64,000 bases of DNA from Flavobacterium sp. Sd200 (GTDB lineage Bacteria > Bacteroidota > Bacteroidia > Flavobacteriales > Flavobacteriaceae). The stretch is from assembly GCF_009826935.1 (NCBI RefSeq), contig NZ_WUMN01000002.1, positions 1 through 64,000 of the forward strand. Reading direction: 5' to 3'. A program made the translations under genes and the position numbers. Under the pieces are notes generated by a model. That model worked only from the letters and a program-made list of their open reading frames with translations. It did no database searches and was not told where the DNA came from. Of the stretch, positions 1 through 8,930 are shown piece by piece (position 1 is the stretch's first letter; the number at the start of each line of letters is the position of its first letter).

Positions 1-1
1 A

Positions 2-3000
2 ACACTGAACTCTTGTGAGAGTACAAGAACGGCAGTTGCAGTTACAATCAATACTACCGCTTCTCCAACAGCATCGGCACAGACATTCTGTAGCGGCGCT
101 ACTGTAGTAAACTTAGTGGCTAACGGTACTTCACTAAAATGGTACTCTGTTGCTACAGGCGGAACGCAGCTTGCTTCAAATACTGCACTTGCAACGGGTA
201 CTTACTATGTATCGCAGACTTTAAATAGCTGTGAGAGTACAAGGACAACAGTTGCAGTAACTATCAATATTACCGCTGCTCCAACAGCATCGGCACAAAC
301 ATTCTGCGTGGGTGCAACGATAGCTGAGCTTATTGCTGAAGGTACTGACTTAGCTTGGTATTCAGATGCAACTTCAACAGTGGCACTTGCTTCTACCGAA
401 GTACTTGCAACAAGTACATATTATGTATCGCAAACATTGAACTCTTGTGAGAGTACAAGAACGGCAGTTGCAGTAACCATCAACACTACTGCTGAACCAA
501 CAGCCGATGCGCAGACGTTCTGTAATGGTGCTACCGTAGCGGAACTTACTGCTGAAGGTACTGACTTAGCTTGGTATGCTGATGAAACTTCAACAGTGGC
601 ACTTGCTTCTACCCAAGTACTTGCAACAAGTACATATTATGTATCGCAAACATTGAACTCTTGTGAGAGTACAAGAACGGCAGTTGCAGTAACTATCAAC
701 ACTACTGCTGAACCAACAGCCGATGCGCAGACGTTCTGCGTTGGTGCTACGGTAGCGGAGTTTATTGCTGAAGGTACTGACTTAGCTTGGTATGCTGATG
801 CGACTTCGGCTACAGCTTTAGCTTCTACAGAAGTGCTTGCAACAGGTACTTATTATGTATCGCAAACACTGAACGCTTGCGAAAGTACAAGGACAGCAGT
901 TAGCGTAACTATTAACACTACTGCTGCTCCAACGGCTGCTGCACAGACATTCTGTAATGGTGCTACCGTAGCGGAACTTACTGCTGAAGGTACTGACTTA
1001 GCTTGGTATGCTGATGAAACTTCAACTGTGGCACTTGCTTCTACAGAGGTTCTTGCAACAGGTACTTATTATGTATCTCAGACATTGAACGCTTGTGAAA
1101 GCGTAAGGACTGCGGTTGCTGTAACTATTAATACTACTGCTGTACCAACAGCCGATGCACAGACATTCTGTAATGGTGCTACGGTAGCGGAACTTACTGC
1201 TGAAGGTACTGACTTGGTTTGGTATGCTGACGCAACTTCAACTACAACCTTAACTTCTACAGAGATTCTTGCAACAGGAACTTACTATGTATCACAAACA
1301 CTAAACGCCTGCGAAAGCGTAAGGACAGCGGTTGCTGTAACTATTAATACTACAACTGCTCCAATAGCCGATGCACAGACATTCTGTAATGGTGCTACCG
1401 TAGCGGAACTTACTGCTGAAGGTACTGACTTAGCTTGGTATGCTGATGCGACTTCGGCTACAGCCTTGACTTCGACAGAGGTGCTTGTAACAGGTACTTA
1501 CTATGTATCACAAACACTGAACGCTTGCGAGAGTACAAGAACAGCGGTTGCTGTAACTATCAATACTACAACTGCTCCAATAGCCGATGCACAGACATTC
1601 TGTAATGGTGCTACCGTAGCGGAACTTACTGCTGAAGGTACTGACTTAGCTTGGTATGCTAGCGAGACTTCAACTACAGCCTTAACTTCGACAGAAGTGC
1701 TTGCAACGGGTACTTACTATGTATCGCAAACGCTTAACGCCTGCGAGAGTGTGAGGACTGCTGTTAGCGTAACTATTAATACTACTGCTGCACCAACGGC
1801 CGATGCACAGACATTCTGTACAGGTGCTACCGTAGCCGAGCTTGTGGCTGAAGGTACTGACTTGGCTTGGTATTCAGATGCAACTTCAACTACAGCCTTA
1901 ACTTCGACAGAAGTGCTTGCAACAGGTACTTATTATGTATCGCAAACACTAAACGCTTGCGAGAGTACAAGGACAGCAGTTAGCGTAACTATTAACACTA
2001 CTGCTGCACCAACAGCCGACACACAAACATTCTGTAACGGTGCAACGGTTGCACAACTGACAGCTGAAGGTACTGACTTAGCTTGGTATGATAATGAAAC
2101 TTCAACTACAGCTTTAGCTTCTACAGAGGTGCTTGCAACAGGTACATATTATGTATCACAGACAGTTAACGGATGTGATAGTACAAGAACGGCAGTTGCA
2201 GTAACTATTAACACTACTGCTGCTCCAACGGCTGCTGCACAGACATTCTGTAATGGTGCAACGGTGGCAGAGCTTACTGCGACTGGCGATAACTTAGTTT
2301 GGTATGCTAATGAAACTTCAACTACAGCCTTAACTTCGACAGAAGTGCTTGCAGCAGGTACTTACTATGTATCGCAAACACTAAACGCCTGCGAAAGTAC
2401 AAGGACAGCAGTTAGCGTAACTATTAATACTACAACTGCACCAACGGCATCTGCACAAACATTCTGTAATGGTGCAACGGTTGTAGAACTGACAGCTGAA
2501 GGTACTGACTTAGCTTGGTATGCTAGCGAGACTTCAACTACAGCCTTAACTTCTACAGAAGTGCTTGCAACGGGTACTTACTATGTATCGCAAACACTAA
2601 ACGCTTGCGAAAGTACAAGGACAGCAGTTAGCGTAACTATTAATACTACTGCTGCACCGGATGGTCTAACCCAACAGGCATTTAACAGTACGGATAACGC
2701 TACTATTGCAGATATCGAAGTTATTGGCGAAGGTGTACTTTGGTATGCATCAGAAGATGAAGCACTAAATGGTGGTACTCCGCTATCTTCGGATACTGTT
2801 TTAGAAAATGCAGTTACCTACTATGCTACCCAAACTGTTAACGGCTGTACAAGCCAGACCACTTTGGCAGTAACGATCTCTATAATTTTAGGTAATGACC
2901 ATTTTACTCAGGATACGTTTAAATACTATCCTAACCCGGTTGATACTGAACTTAACATAGAGTCGTCTCAAAACATCTCGAATGTGGCGGTTTACGACCT

Positions 3001-3139
3001 GCATGGCAAACTGGTATTTGAAGTGAAATGGAATGTCAATAAAGGCAAACTTAACATGAGTACACTTCAGGCAGCAAGCTATATTGTGAGGGTTACTACG
3101 GGTAACAAGGTTAAAAACCTTACGATTATCAAAAAATAA
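2..3139 (+). CDS. Repeat-rich secreted adhesin-like protein with type IX sorting domain (5' partial)
   Basis: The reading frame is open from base 2, so the gene starts left of the window; the first internal ATG (116) is not the true start. The visible protein is about 1045 residues. It has a first repeat cut by the window edge, eleven near-identical repeats of 72 residues (216 bp), one diverged repeat (about 2660-2880), and a C-terminal domain of about 75 residues beginning near YYPNPVD and ending in TIIKK, typical of type IX secretion sorting tails. Each repeat carries an AQTFC motif, a DLAWY motif and a second Cys in NACES, consistent with a small Ig-like beta domain with one disulfide. It is probably exported and attached at the cell surface, as an adhesin or structural protein; the partner is unknown. 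A strong terminator follows, so it is not co-transcribed with pta. Confidence 0.85.
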   Translation, partial: TLNSCESTRTAVAVTINTTASPTASAQTFCSGATVVNLVANGTSLKWYSVATGGTQLASNTALATGTYYVSQTLNSCESTRTTVAVTINITAAPTASAQTFCVGATIAELIAEGTDLAWYSDATSTVALASTEVLATSTYYVSQTLNSCESTRTAVAVTINTTAEPTADAQTFCNGATVAELTAEGTDLAWYADETSTVALASTQVLATSTYYVSQTLNSCESTRTAVAVTINTTAEPTADAQTFCVGATVAEFIAEGTDLAWYADATSATALASTEVLATGTYYVSQTLNACESTRTAVSVTINTTAAPTAAAQTFCNGATVAELTAEGTDLAWYADETSTVALASTEVLATGTYYVSQTLNACESVRTAVAVTINTTAVPTADAQTFCNGATVAELTAEGTDLVWYADATSTTTLTSTEILATGTYYVSQTLNACESVRTAVAVTINTTTAPIADAQTFCNGATVAELTAEGTDLAWYADATSATALTSTEVLVTGTYYVSQTLNACESTRTAVAVTINTTTAPIADAQTFCNGATVAELTAEGTDLAWYASETSTTALTSTEVLATGTYYVSQTLNACESVRTAVSVTINTTAAPTADAQTFCTGATVAELVAEGTDLAWYSDATSTTALTSTEVLATGTYYVSQTLNACESTRTAVSVTINTTAAPTADTQTFCNGATVAQLTAEGTDLAWYDNETSTTALASTEVLATGTYYVSQTVNGCDSTRTAVAVTINTTAAPTAAAQTFCNGATVAELTATGDNLVWYANETSTTALTSTEVLAAGTYYVSQTLNACESTRTAVSVTINTTTAPTASAQTFCNGATVVELTAEGTDLAWYASETSTTALTSTEVLATGTYYVSQTLNACESTRTAVSVTINTTAAPDGLTQQAFNSTDNATIADIEVIGEGVLWYASEDEALNGGTPLSSDTVLENAVTYYATQTVNGCTSQTTLAVTISIILGNDHFTQDTFKYYPNPVDTELNIESSQNISNVAVYDLHGKLVFEVKWNVNKGKLNMSTLQAASYIVRVTTGNKVKNLTIIKK

Positions 3140-3162
3140 TCCTTAACCAAATTATTATATTT

Positions 3163-3190
3163 AAAGACGGCCTAACGGCCGTCTTTTTTT
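3163..3190 (+). terminator. Rho-independent terminator
   Basis: A perfect 10-bp stem (AAAGACGGCC / GGCCGTCTTT) with a 4-nt TAAC loop runs directly into a T tract. It lies 24 bases after the stop of the repeat protein. Confidence 0.92.
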
Positions 3191-3246
3191 GTACCTTTAA
3201 TACATGGCAGAATTAGATTTTTATTTAGTTAAACTTCATATATTAA

Positions 3247-3277
3247 TTAGAACAATTCTAAATAATAATTAATTTTG
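3247..3277 (+). promoter_or_regulatory. Probable promoter of pta-ackA
   Basis: TAATTTTG at 3270-3277 is a perfect Bacteroidota -7 box (TAnnTTTG). A TTAG at 3247-3250, 19 bases upstream, resembles the -33 TTTG element. It lies 29 bases before the pta start and has no RCAGGAY operator, unlike the promoters of the sugar genes. Confidence 0.5.
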
Positions 3278-3306
3278 CATGACATCTACTGCATAAAACA
3301 ACACCA

Positions 3307-5400
3307 ATGATCAAAACAGTTTTTATTGCCGGAACCGAACCTTACAGTGGTAAATCTATTGTATCGATCGGGCTGGTAAACATGCTTTTGGGTAAAGCCC
3401 AAAAAATAGGTTACTACAAACCCATCATTACACAAAATCAACTGGAGGAAAAAGATAACCACATACACACCATATTGAATTATTTTGACCTCCCTATGAC
3501 ATTTGAAGACAGCTATGCCTTTACCTGGCAGCAGGCTATGCAACAAATGGAGACCGAAACCCAAGGTGAGGTTATTGATACGATTATACGTAAATTTAAA
3601 TACCTTGAGAATAAATATGATTTTACGGTAGTTGAAGGTACAGATTATACAGGAGACGGATCGGCTTTTGAATTTGATATCAATGTGCAGATTGCAAAAA
3701 ACTTACGTGCGCCGGTTATCGTGGTGGTATCGGGCGAAGGTAAATCTACTGCACAGGTGGTAAATGGTGCACTTACCGCCCTACACAATTTTGATGCCCG
3801 TGAAATACAGGTGCTCGCCATTGTTGCGAATAAAATAAAACCTGAAAATGTAAATGATATAGAAGAGTTGCTAAAACAACAACTTCCACCTGAAGTAGTT
3901 TTGGCAATTATTCCACAGGACAAGGGCTTACTAAGTCCCACCATGAAAGAGATCAACAAAAAACTAAAAGGTAAACTCCTTTTTGGTGAAGAATTGTTGA
4001 GCAATCAGGCGGACACCTTTGTAACCGGAGCCATGCAGGTCCCTAACTTTTTAAATTATATTAAAGAGAATGTGGTGATTGTTACCCCCGGCGACCGTGG
4101 CGATATAATTATAAGTGCATTACAGGCTAATCTTTCCACTACTTATCCAAAAGTATCAGGTATCATATTAACCGCAGGGCAGGAACCTGAAGAGCCTATC
4201 ATTAAGCTCTTAAATGGACTCCAAACTGTTATACCGATTATAGCTGTTGAAACAGGAACATTCCAGACCAGTATTGACGTTGGTGCTATACGTTCTAAAA
4301 TAACATCCGATAATACACGTAAGATTCAGCTTGCAATAAATACTTTTAATAAGTGTGTAAATACTGCTGAGCTTGATAAACGCATTGTTACCTCTACCCC
4401 ATCGGGCATTACGCCGCGCATGTTCCAGTATCAGCTTACGGAATGGGCAAAGAGTTCTAAAAAACATATAGTATTACCCGAAGGCAAAGACGAACGTATA
4501 CTTAAAGCCGCTGCCCGTCTTATCAGTCAGGATATTGTTAACCTTACCATACTGGGAGACGTAAACGAAATTAGCGAAAAAATAAACCGTCTTGGCATTC
4601 CTCTTGACCTGGGTAGTGTAAGGATCGTTAACCCTGCAGACGATAGTTATTATAACGACTATGTGGAAACACTTTATGAGCTTCGCAAGACCAAGAACGT
4701 AAACATGGAAATGGCCCGCGACATGATGACCGACGTATCTTACTTTGGCACCATGATGGTTTACAAAGGACATGCCGACGGTATGGTTAGCGGTGCTGTA
4801 CACACTACACAACATACCATTAGACCTGCATTGCAGTTTGTAAAAACAAAACCCGGAATATCTGTAGTATCTTCAATATTCTTTATGTGCCTTCCGGACA
4901 GGGTTTGCATTTTTGGCGACTGTGCCGTAAACCCTAACCCTACTGCCGAGCAACTTGCTGAAATAGCCATATCATCAGCAGAGAGCAGCATTCGTTTTGG
5001 TATAGAACCAAGAGTCGCCATGTTGTCTTACTCGTCGGGTACATCGGGCGAAGGTGCTGATGTAGAGAAAGTGCGACGTGCTACTGAAATCGTAAAAGAA
5101 CGCCGTCCTGATCTCAAAGTGGAAGGACCTATACAATATGATGCGGCAGTAGACCCTGTTGTGGGAAGCAGCAAATTGCCGGGCAGCGAAGTTGCCGGAC
5201 AGGCAAGCGTGCTTATATTTCCGGACCTCAACACCGGTAACAATACCTACAAAGCCGTGCAGCGCGAAACCGGAGCTCTTGCCATTGGCCCCATGCTACA
5301 GGGGCTCAACAAACCTGTAAACGACCTGAGCCGTGGCTGTACTGTAGACGATATTTTTAATACCGTTATTATTACTGCCATACAGTGTCAGGAAAATTAA
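3307..5400 (+). CDS. pta: Phosphate acetyltransferase (long, DRTGG-containing type)
   Basis: Interconverts acetyl-CoA plus phosphate with acetyl phosphate plus CoA in the cytoplasm. At 697 residues it is the long form: an N-terminal P-loop-like domain (GTEPYSGKS, residues about 1-210), a central DRTGG-type domain (about 215-330), and the catalytic PTA_PTB domain (about 375-697) with family motifs such as PEGKDERIL, VNPNPTAEQLAE, SYSSGTSGEG and FPDLNTGNN. It lies 25 bp upstream of ackA on the same strand and is almost certainly in an operon with it. With AckA it can excrete or assimilate acetate; next to a locus with four carbohydrate esterases, assimilation of freed acetate is plausible but is inference. 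Confidence 0.96.
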   Translation: MIKTVFIAGTEPYSGKSIVSIGLVNMLLGKAQKIGYYKPIITQNQLEEKDNHIHTILNYFDLPMTFEDSYAFTWQQAMQQMETETQGEVIDTIIRKFKYLENKYDFTVVEGTDYTGDGSAFEFDINVQIAKNLRAPVIVVVSGEGKSTAQVVNGALTALHNFDAREIQVLAIVANKIKPENVNDIEELLKQQLPPEVVLAIIPQDKGLLSPTMKEINKKLKGKLLFGEELLSNQADTFVTGAMQVPNFLNYIKENVVIVTPGDRGDIIISALQANLSTTYPKVSGIILTAGQEPEEPIIKLLNGLQTVIPIIAVETGTFQTSIDVGAIRSKITSDNTRKIQLAINTFNKCVNTAELDKRIVTSTPSGITPRMFQYQLTEWAKSSKKHIVLPEGKDERILKAAARLISQDIVNLTILGDVNEISEKINRLGIPLDLGSVRIVNPADDSYYNDYVETLYELRKTKNVNMEMARDMMTDVSYFGTMMVYKGHADGMVSGAVHTTQHTIRPALQFVKTKPGISVVSSIFFMCLPDRVCIFGDCAVNPNPTAEQLAEIAISSAESSIRFGIEPRVAMLSYSSGTSGEGADVEKVRRATEIVKERRPDLKVEGPIQYDAAVDPVVGSSKLPGSEVAGQASVLIFPDLNTGNNTYKAVQRETGALAIGPMLQGLNKPVNDLSRGCTVDDIFNTVIITAIQCQEN

Positions 5401-5425
5401 TAATTCATAATCCCTATTTATACAA

Positions 5426-6622
5426 GTGAACATTTTTGTAATAAATTCCGGCAGCAGTTCTATAAAATATCAATTGTTTACCATGCCGTCTGTCAGTCCC
5501 ATTTGTGTGGGGTTGGTAGAACGCATTGGTCTTGATGATGCCCTTATCATCCATAAAACGTATACCGATGGCGAAGAAACATCGCAAAGATTTGTACTCG
5601 ATATACCCGACCATGAGGCAGGACTTAACGAAGTAAACAGCCTGCTTACCCACCCTGAGTTTGGCGTTATTAAAAATACAGCCGATATTGCTGCTGTGGG
5701 TCATCGCATTGTTCATGGTGGCGAATTATTTTCTACAACAACAATTATCGATGCCGGAGTTAAGGAAGAGCTTAAAAAAACCTTTCAGCTTGCACCGCTG
5801 CACAACCCATCTGGTTACAGGGGGATAGAGGTTGCCGAAAAGATCTTTACCAATGCCACACAGGTTGCTGTTTTTGACACGGCCTTTCATCAAACAATGC
5901 CATCCGAGGCATATCGTTTTGCACTTCCTAACTCTTATTATACTGATTATAACATTCGTAGTTATGGCTTTCATGGCACTAGCCATAAATATGTATCGGA
6001 GCGCGCCAATGCACATTTAGGTAAAAACGACACAAAACTTATCTCTGTCCACCTTGGAAATGGTTGCAGCATTACCGCCATAAAAAATGGGCAAAGTATC
6101 GATACAAGCATGGGCTTTGGCCCATTAAGCGGCCTTATTATGGGCACCCGTACAGGCGATATAGACCCAACAGTAGTATTCTATCTTGTAAATTCATTAG
6201 GCTATGATATAGAACAGGTGAGCAACCTACTAAACAAGCGTAGCGGTATGCAGGGCTTAACAGGATACAGCGACATGCGCGATATTACCAAAGCTATTAA
6301 CGAAGGCGACGAAAATGCTAAACTCGCTTATGATATGTATGCCTACCGCATAAAAAAATACATTGGGTCTTATGTTGCTGCTCTTAACGGTATAGATGCC
6401 ATTATATTTACAGCGGGCGTTGGAGAAAATGATGCCATGGTTCGCCAACTGGTATGTTCTGATTTAGAATATTTGGGCATCGAAATTAATACAGAAGAGA
6501 ACAGCACCCGAAAACCCGGGTTGCGCGAAATAAACACAGTAGCCTCTAAAGTAAAGATATTGATCATACCTACCAACGAAGAACTCGAAATTGCAAACCA
6601 GTGTTATGAACTGCTGAAGTAG
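5426..6622 (+). CDS. ackA: Acetate kinase (GTG start)
   Basis: Phosphorylates acetate with ATP, reversibly, to acetyl phosphate. The 398-residue length is normal. Family signatures are present: NSGSSSIKY at the N terminus, the substrate-site region FDTAFHQTMP, YGFHGTSHKYV, the phosphate-binding HLGNGCSI, GTRTGDIDP, and a C-terminal NEE near residue 385. The start is a GTG: the family-typical N terminus begins exactly there and no in-frame ATG precedes it after the pta stop. Second gene of the pta-ackA operon, ended by a bidirectional hairpin shared with the convergent GH43 gene. Confidence 0.96.
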   Translation: MNIFVINSGSSSIKYQLFTMPSVSPICVGLVERIGLDDALIIHKTYTDGEETSQRFVLDIPDHEAGLNEVNSLLTHPEFGVIKNTADIAAVGHRIVHGGELFSTTTIIDAGVKEELKKTFQLAPLHNPSGYRGIEVAEKIFTNATQVAVFDTAFHQTMPSEAYRFALPNSYYTDYNIRSYGFHGTSHKYVSERANAHLGKNDTKLISVHLGNGCSITAIKNGQSIDTSMGFGPLSGLIMGTRTGDIDPTVVFYLVNSLGYDIEQVSNLLNKRSGMQGLTGYSDMRDITKAINEGDENAKLAYDMYAYRIKKYIGSYVAALNGIDAIIFTAGVGENDAMVRQLVCSDLEYLGIEINTEENSTRKPGLREINTVASKVKILIIPTNEELEIANQCYELLK

Positions 6623-6660
6623 GTTTATTTAGAACGAAATACAATAAAATCTAAAACAAA

Positions 6661-6692
6661 AAATGAGGTGCTGATTATTTAGCACCTCATTT
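6661..6692. terminator. Bidirectional terminator between ackA and GH43 gene
   Basis: A 12-bp perfect stem (AAATGAGGTGCT / AGCACCTCATTT) with an 8-nt AT-rich loop, flanked by A and T runs so that both strands end in U-rich RNA. It lies between the convergent ackA (+) and GH43 (-) genes. Confidence 0.88.
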
Positions 6693-6712
6693 TTGTATCT
6701 GTATCTATAGAA

Positions 6713-8641
6713 TTATTTTACAGGCTTAATCCCTTCTAAAGTTGGCTTAACGGTAATGATATTACCTTTGCTGTCAAACTCCAGTTTATCGATGCATACT
6801 TCGCGGTGAAAACCTGCAGCATCGCCCATTTTGTATCCGTTAGGATAACTAAACCTGTGGTAAACTATATACCATTCATCCTTGCCCGGCACCTGAACTA
6901 CTGAGTTATGCCCTGTTCCAAATAGTTTTTTATCAGCATCCTGTTTGATAACAATATTGTCTTTAGGAATGGTAAACTTGCCCAATGGCGATTTTGCAGT
7001 AGCATACCTTACTTTATAGTTAGGACTGCGGGTATCGTCTTCGCTCCACAGAAAATAGTAAGTACCGTTACGGTAAATTACATACGTGCCTTCACGATAT
7101 GTATTATCGGGTTTAAGAACTGTTAATGTTTTTTTGTTAATAGAAACCATATCATCATTAAGCTCTACTCCTGCCATGTAACCGTTACCCCAGTACAAAT
7201 AGCTTTTATTGGTTTTAGGATCGGTAAATACATCCGGATCTATTTCCTGACCGTCTTTAATACCATCCGGCCTGAAATCTATTAATGCTTTTCCGCTGTC
7301 TTTAAACGGTCCGGTAGGATTATCGGCAACAGCCACCCCTACTTTTTGCGCGGCAGTAAAATAATAGAAGTATTTATAAACACCATTTATCTTTTTCTCT
7401 ACAATACATGGTGCCCATGCGTTTCGGTTAGCCCAGGTAACATCTTTTTTAAGATCGAGCATAATACCTTCGTCTTTCCAGTCAACCAAATTATCCGAAG
7501 AGAATACTTTAAAGTAGTAGCCACTCCAACCATCAAAACCATCGCTGGTTGGATAAATATAATATTTGCCTGTTTTTTGCGAATATAAAACCTCCGGATC
7601 GGCATAAAAACCTTCCAAAGCGGGGTTGTTATTCACTTTAATCCCTTCAGGAGTACCCCATTTTGCCATAAGGCGTTTCAATTCTGTACGTGTAATAGGC
7701 ATAACGGTGCCATGGCGTGGTTTAAAATCCATGGTAACGTCCTTATTGATAACCTTGAAGTCCTCAAGATCAGAGCTCTTAGTAAACTCATAACGCCCGT
7801 TCTTATAAACGTCATACATAAGGATGTACTCATCAGAATTATTCAGTTTAAACACCCCTGCACCTTCCACACTTTGCGTGGTTTGCTGTAGATATTTATC
7901 ATGCTCCGTCCACTGGTTAGAAGTCAGGTTTTTAGTAGTAGCCACTTTAATACCGGCAGTATTATCTTCGGTTTTATAGAACAGATGATAAACACCGTCT
8001 TTCTCTACAATATCGCTATCTATACATGCACCTTTAGACTTTGGTATAAATAGTAACTTTGGTGCAGCTTCAAGGCCTGTAAAATCGGCATTGGCGTAGG
8101 CATAATAAATCTTATCAGGATCGTTATTATGCTGCATTGAGAAATAGATCATGTATTTACCCACAGAGGCATCATATACAGTTTGCGGTGCCCAAACACG
8201 CTTTAGGTTTTCGTTGCCCGGAAAGGTTTTCTGTATGTTCACGACCGCCGATGTCCAGTTAACAAGATCGGTTGATTTTAGCAAAACCATAGCCCTGTTA
8301 GAATCCCAACCTTTAGACGATGTCATATCGGTAACCACCATATAAAAAGTTTTGCCGTCATGTCCTCTCAAAATATGTGGATCTCTTACTCCCCCGGTAG
8401 AACTTATTTTTTTAGAATCGATAACCGGCTGGTTATTGTTTAGTGCTTTAAAGTTATAACCATCGGTGCTTACTCCAAATTTTATAGCTTCGTCTACCAC
8501 ATCGTTACCTGTAAAGTAAGTAAACAAATAAGCAACATAATCTTTATCAGGATATGTTGGCTGGTTTTGCGCAGTGGTTTTGAAACCAAAAATTAACGCA
8601 ATAAATAAAAGAAGAGAAGAGCCTGAGAACACTTTTTTCAT
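6713..8641 (-). CDS. Secreted protein with two GH43 five-bladed-propeller domains
   Basis: 642 residues with a signal peptide (residues 1-24, ending TTAQ). It holds two GH43-like modules. Domain 1 (about 30-320) has RDPHIL (candidate base Asp), WAPQTVYD, DSDIVEKDGVYHLFY and SVEGAGVFKL (candidate acid Glu). Domain 2 (about 340-640) has FYADPEVLY (base Asp), WAPCIVEKK, EIDPDVFTD, YREGTYVIY (acid Glu) and a GTGHNS His site. GH43 enzymes are alpha-L-arabinofuranosidases, arabinanases, beta-xylosidases or exo-galactanases; in this locus, removal of arabinose or galactose side chains is most likely, but the subfamily cannot be fixed by eye. It lies downstream of the lactate dehydrogenase gene but after that operon's terminator, so it has its own promoter region (8642-8850), which lacks the RCAGGAY operator. 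Confidence 0.85.
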   Translation of the reverse strand: MKKVFSGSSLLLFIALIFGFKTTAQNQPTYPDKDYVAYLFTYFTGNDVVDEAIKFGVSTDGYNFKALNNNQPVIDSKKISSTGGVRDPHILRGHDGKTFYMVVTDMTSSKGWDSNRAMVLLKSTDLVNWTSAVVNIQKTFPGNENLKRVWAPQTVYDASVGKYMIYFSMQHNNDPDKIYYAYANADFTGLEAAPKLLFIPKSKGACIDSDIVEKDGVYHLFYKTEDNTAGIKVATTKNLTSNQWTEHDKYLQQTTQSVEGAGVFKLNNSDEYILMYDVYKNGRYEFTKSSDLEDFKVINKDVTMDFKPRHGTVMPITRTELKRLMAKWGTPEGIKVNNNPALEGFYADPEVLYSQKTGKYYIYPTSDGFDGWSGYYFKVFSSDNLVDWKDEGIMLDLKKDVTWANRNAWAPCIVEKKINGVYKYFYYFTAAQKVGVAVADNPTGPFKDSGKALIDFRPDGIKDGQEIDPDVFTDPKTNKSYLYWGNGYMAGVELNDDMVSINKKTLTVLKPDNTYREGTYVIYRNGTYYFLWSEDDTRSPNYKVRYATAKSPLGKFTIPKDNIVIKQDADKKLFGTGHNSVVQVPGKDEWYIVYHRFSYPNGYKMGDAAGFHREVCIDKLEFDSKGNIITVKPTLEGIKPVK

Positions 8642-8683
8642 AAAAATAAATTATAGGTTTTAGAGGGATAGCACCCTGCGTTT

Positions 8684-8739
8684 AGCTATATCGTTTTAGT
8701 TTTAACAATCGCAAATTAAAGACTTTTAAACGATATATA
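8684..8739. promoter_or_regulatory. Candidate operator pair (inverted AAACGATATA boxes)
   Basis: TATATCGTTT (8687-8696) and AAACGATATA (8728-8737) form a 10-bp inverted repeat about four helical turns apart, upstream of the two-domain GH43 gene. The left box extends to the 14-mer AAAACGATATAGCT (minus strand, 8684-8697), which recurs exactly at 15357-15370 before rhaT. The rest of the 289-bp gap between the lactate dehydrogenase and GH43 genes is AT-rich and holds only this and the terminator at 8855. The binding protein is unknown; the nearby GntR-type regulator is the obvious candidate. Confidence 0.4.
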
Positions 8740-8854
8740 AAGGGGGGTAAATTGAAAATGAGGGATGGTAAAATGGAAATTTATTCTGAAAAAGCCATTT
8801 TAGAACGATTAATTTGCAGGCATATTATAGCAATTTCATACTATTGTTAAACAA

Positions 8855-8880
8855 CAAAAGCCTGCATTTTGCAATGCAGA
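8855..8880 (-). terminator. Terminator of the rhamnose catabolic operon
   Basis: On the minus strand CTGCATT and AATGCAG pair (8862-8879) around a 4-nt loop and are followed by GGCTTTTGTTGTTT. It lies about 50 bases after the stop of the lactate dehydrogenase gene. Confidence 0.7.
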
Positions 8881-8930
8881 CTCTTGCTAAATAAATATAA
8901 AAATTTAAAAACAACTTCTAATTTTACACC

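Noticed and set aside
1-2660. CRISPR array or satellite DNA
   Set aside because: The 216-bp repeat is an open, in-frame coding repeat with no spacers.
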